Assembly (NCBI GenBank): GCA_003662535.1 | Contig: QMYG01000006.1 | Location: 1 to 13,521, forward strand | From: Candidatus Bathyarchaeota archaeon | GTDB taxonomy: Archaea; Thermoproteota; Bathyarchaeia; EX4484-135; B24-G1 | Direction: 5' to 3' | Length of the DNA: 13,521 bases | Part shown: positions 11,697-13,521 of the stretch, one piece after another | Layout of the letters: each line of letters begins with the position of its first letter | Numbering within the stretch: the first letter of the stretch is position 1 | Translations under genes and position numbers: made by a program | Notes under the pieces: model-generated | Database searches by the model: none | Told to the model about the DNA's origin: nothing | Seen by the model: only the letters and a program-made list of their open reading frames with translations

Positions 11697-12752
11697 TCAC
11701 CGTTCTGCCACTTTCAGGGTTTGCTCATAGTATCTTGGGCCGTAGCTCAGGGTTATCTGGTGCCTCACACCGCTAGGGTCTTCTAGGCGTTCCAGCCAAC
11801 CCTCGACGTAGACCCGCTCTCCCGTGAAGGCCTGTAGCCTGTATTCCTCTACGTAGGAGAGGATGCGGTAGGGTTTGATGTTCTGTGGCCCCTCTAAGAT
11901 GCGTGTCTCGTCTATTTGGTAGACGGAGGGCATGAAGGCTGACTCCGAGTCGTCCACCACAGTCGCCTTAGCCCTAACCCATCCTAGGCGTGTTATGCGT
12001 GTTTCTGGGTCGTATTCGTTTCTTATTTCGTGCCACTCCTTCACAGGCTCGAACTCAAACTTTATCCTGCGTTTTTCTCCGAGGTAGACGCCGTAGATGA
12101 GCTTTCTCCTCTGGTGCCATAGGTATTCTTCGGGCGTGTAGTGCAGGAAGCGCCAGCGTTTCCCCCTAAGCGCTTCTGGACTGGAGAACTCGTTCTGGTA
12201 GGCGCTTCTCCGCCCATAAAGCGTTTTTAGGGCTTCTCTGAGCTTCTCTAGGGCTTCTCCACCGTAGACTGTGAAGTCTAGGTCTGAGTATTCCGGGTGG
12301 TAGAAGCCGTGGAGCAGAGAGCCGAAAACTCCAAAATTTCCAATCTTTACTCCAGCCTCGTCCGAGACTGTGGTTATAACCTCTCTGAGAGCGTCTAGGA
12401 GCGTGTTTTTGCTTGTGGACGCCAACAGCCTTTCTAGGGCCTTTTGTGGGAGCCTCACAGCCCTTATTTGCTCCTCGTGGACCCCGACTAGGCGTCTACC
12501 TAAAGGTCTGTAGTAGACCGTGTATTGTGGGTACTTCTCTAGGACGAAGCGTAGCCCGCCGTCAGCATAGAACTTGTAGTAGGTTTTCCCGCCTCCTGTG
12601 CGTGGGGCCCTCGGGTCTTCGCTCCTGTATATGCTAGAGGGCGCATACTCCACGTCGCAGACATACGCCCCCGGCGGGTGCCAATACCCATAGACACGAA
12701 AAATTATGCCCTCAGCAACTATTATCGCATCCCTATCCCTGAGCGGGGGCAA
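11697..12752 (-). CDS. Pol-beta-like nucleotidyltransferase, paralog 3 of 3
   Basis: This is the third copy of the three-part family found at 2364-4532. The N-terminal domain has LRDRDAIIVAEGIIFRVYGYWHPPG. The core has G-S at 144-145 and D-x-D at 157/159 (YSDLDFTVYG), counting from TTG 12752. The C-terminal domain has VRAKATVVDDSESAFMPSVYQIDET and ends in VYVEGWLERL...QITLSYGP. Unlike the other two, the third-carboxylate strand reads IKFEFEPV, with two acids (E233, E235), so this copy has a full catalytic set. TTG 12752 is preferred because GGAGG (12766-12762) precedes it by 9 nt; TTG 12767 would add five residues. The gene starts 10-25 bp after the cooC stop, so it is probably cotranscribed with cooC. 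Substrate unknown. Confidence 0.77.
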   Translation of the reverse strand: MPPLRDRDAIIVAEGIIFRVYGYWHPPGAYVCDVEYAPSSIYRSEDPRAPRTGGGKTYYKFYADGGLRFVLEKYPQYTVYYRPLGRRLVGVHEEQIRAVRLPQKALERLLASTSKNTLLDALREVITTVSDEAGVKIGNFGVFGSLLHGFYHPEYSDLDFTVYGGEALEKLREALKTLYGRRSAYQNEFSSPEALRGKRWRFLHYTPEEYLWHQRRKLIYGVYLGEKRRIKFEFEPVKEWHEIRNEYDPETRITRLGWVRAKATVVDDSESAFMPSVYQIDETRILEGPQNIKPYRILSYVEEYRLQAFTGERVYVEGWLERLEDPSGVRHQITLSYGPRYYEQTLKVAER

Positions 12753-12777
12753 CGAGGCTTCCTCCAAGCCATAAAGT

Positions 12778-13521
12778 CTATGCGCCGAGCCTCCTCACAA
12801 TCTCCTGCTTTATTTCAGCTATGGCCCGTATCGCTGGAGAGTTCGGGCTGTAGTCTATCGGTGCGACACGCATCACATCCGCCTTCTGGACGCTTTCATC
12901 ATAGGGAATTATGCCCAAAAGCTCTAGTCCAAGCGTGCTGACGCCCTCCTGCACGAATCGCCTCCCCTCATCGTCCATAACCTTGTTGCCGACGGCGTAG
13001 ACACGCCTTATCCCTATGTGGTCTGACAGGCGGAGAATCTTCCTCGCAGTTTCTAGGGACTGCCGCCCGGGCTCAACGACACAGATTAATGCGTCGAAGC
13101 CCCTCGCCGTGCCCCTCTCGAGGTGCTCCAGGCCTGCCTCCATGTCCATGACTATCACCTCGTCCCTCGCCAGCGTTAAGTGGCTGATGAGCGCCCTAAT
13201 CAGCGCATTTGCTGGGCACATGCATCCCGAACCCCCATACCTTATAGTCCCCATCACGAGCAGCCTCACGCCGTCGGGCCCAATCACTCCGAAGCGGTCT
13301 GCGATGTCGTCTACCTTAGGCGTCAGCGTGTAGATTTCGCCGAAAAGCTTCCCAGCCCTCTCCTCTATGAGCTGCCTGTTCTCCGCGACCGGCACAATCT
13401 TGGACGCAACCTCCTCCGGCACGCCTACAGCGTAGGCGAGGTTCATCGCTGGGTCTGCGTCCACCGCAAGAACCCTGTAGCCGTCTCTGGCCAAAAGCCT
13501 AGAGAGAGTCCCAGCCAGAAG
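12778..13521 (-). CDS. cooC: CooC-type nickel-insertion ATPase, 5' end beyond right edge
   Basis: This is a MinD/CooC-family P-loop ATPase that helps load nickel into CO dehydrogenase. The frame is open through the right edge: visible residues begin LLAGTLSRLLARDGYRVLAVDADP, so the Walker A loop lies just outside. Landmarks are VDADPAMNLA (after the first helix), the metal-binding C-x-C of the family in GSGCMCPANALI (visible residues 100 and 102), and VIVMDMEAGLEHLERGT, the Walker B/switch region. At least 247 residues are present, close to the family's usual length of about 250-260. A TTG at 13494 can be read as a start, but it would remove the P-loop. No CODH subunit is in the window; one may lie to the right. 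The nucleotidyltransferase paralog 3 follows within 10-25 bp. Confidence 0.87.
   Translation of the reverse strand, partial: LLAGTLSRLLARDGYRVLAVDADPAMNLAYAVGVPEEVASKIVPVAENRQLIEERAGKLFGEIYTLTPKVDDIADRFGVIGPDGVRLLVMGTIRYGGSGCMCPANALIRALISHLTLARDEVIVMDMEAGLEHLERGTARGFDALICVVEPGRQSLETARKILRLSDHIGIRRVYAVGNKVMDDEGRRFVQEGVSTLGLELLGIIPYDESVQKADVMRVAPIDYSPNSPAIRAIAEIKQEIVRRLGA

Noticed and set aside
12778..13494. cooC starting at TTG 13494 as a complete gene
   Set aside because: The frame stays open to the right edge and the upstream residues continue a typical P-loop ATPase helix, so the gene is truncated by the window.

Overview
The window reads as a piece of an archaeal chromosome. The evidence is a formylmethanofuran:tetrahydromethanopterin formyltransferase, a coenzyme F420 glutamate ligase, an MptN/CofF-type glutamate ligase, a CooC-type nickel-insertion ATPase, archaeal TATA boxes about 26 bp before several start codons, and frequent GTG and TTG starts. 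The gene set fits an anaerobe with the tetrahydromethanopterin form of the Wood-Ljungdahl pathway. A Bathyarchaeia-like or related lineage is plausible, but the sequence alone does not fix it. No methyl-coenzyme M reductase gene is present here. No rRNA, tRNA, CRISPR array, insertion sequence or phage gene was seen, and no gap between genes exceeds about 210 bp.

Layout, left to right. A PhoU-TrkA_C-PhoU protein on the minus strand runs off the left edge. Its leader contains a perfect 9-bp inverted repeat. A 74-residue DUF1858 redox-disulfide protein and then ftr follow on the plus strand. A divergent pair of paralogous DNA-polymerase-beta-like nucleotidyltransferases comes next. The pair shares one TATA element, and its ends overlap both flanking genes tail to tail. 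From about 4.5 kb to the right edge every gene is on the minus strand. In order of transcription (right to left) they are: cooC-like (5' end off the edge), a third nucleotidyltransferase paralog, panB, panE, an ECF-type membrane substrate-binding protein, an mptN-like ATP-grasp ligase, mobA, a radical SAM/SPASM protein, cofE and a small flavodoxin-like protein.

How the genes fit together. Ftr moves a formyl group from formylmethanofuran to the pterin carrier. The MptN-like enzyme would add glutamate to that carrier, and CofE adds glutamate to F420, the hydride carrier used by later steps. MobA makes the dinucleotide form of the molybdenum/tungsten pterin cofactor used by formylmethanofuran dehydrogenase and other enzymes. 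CooC would service the nickel site of CO dehydrogenase/acetyl-CoA synthase. PanB and PanE supply pantoate for coenzyme A. So the window is largely cofactor supply for C1 and acetyl-CoA metabolism, with three unexplained nucleotidyltransferase paralogs among these genes.

Most worth a second look: the three-part nucleotidyltransferase family, whose third catalytic carboxylate appears to be kept in only one copy; the radical SAM leader, where a strong Shine-Dalgarno sequence serves a short out-of-frame ORF and is half of an inverted repeat; the dyad at the predicted start of the PhoU-family transcript; and a consistent leaderless promoter layout that corrects the panB start.
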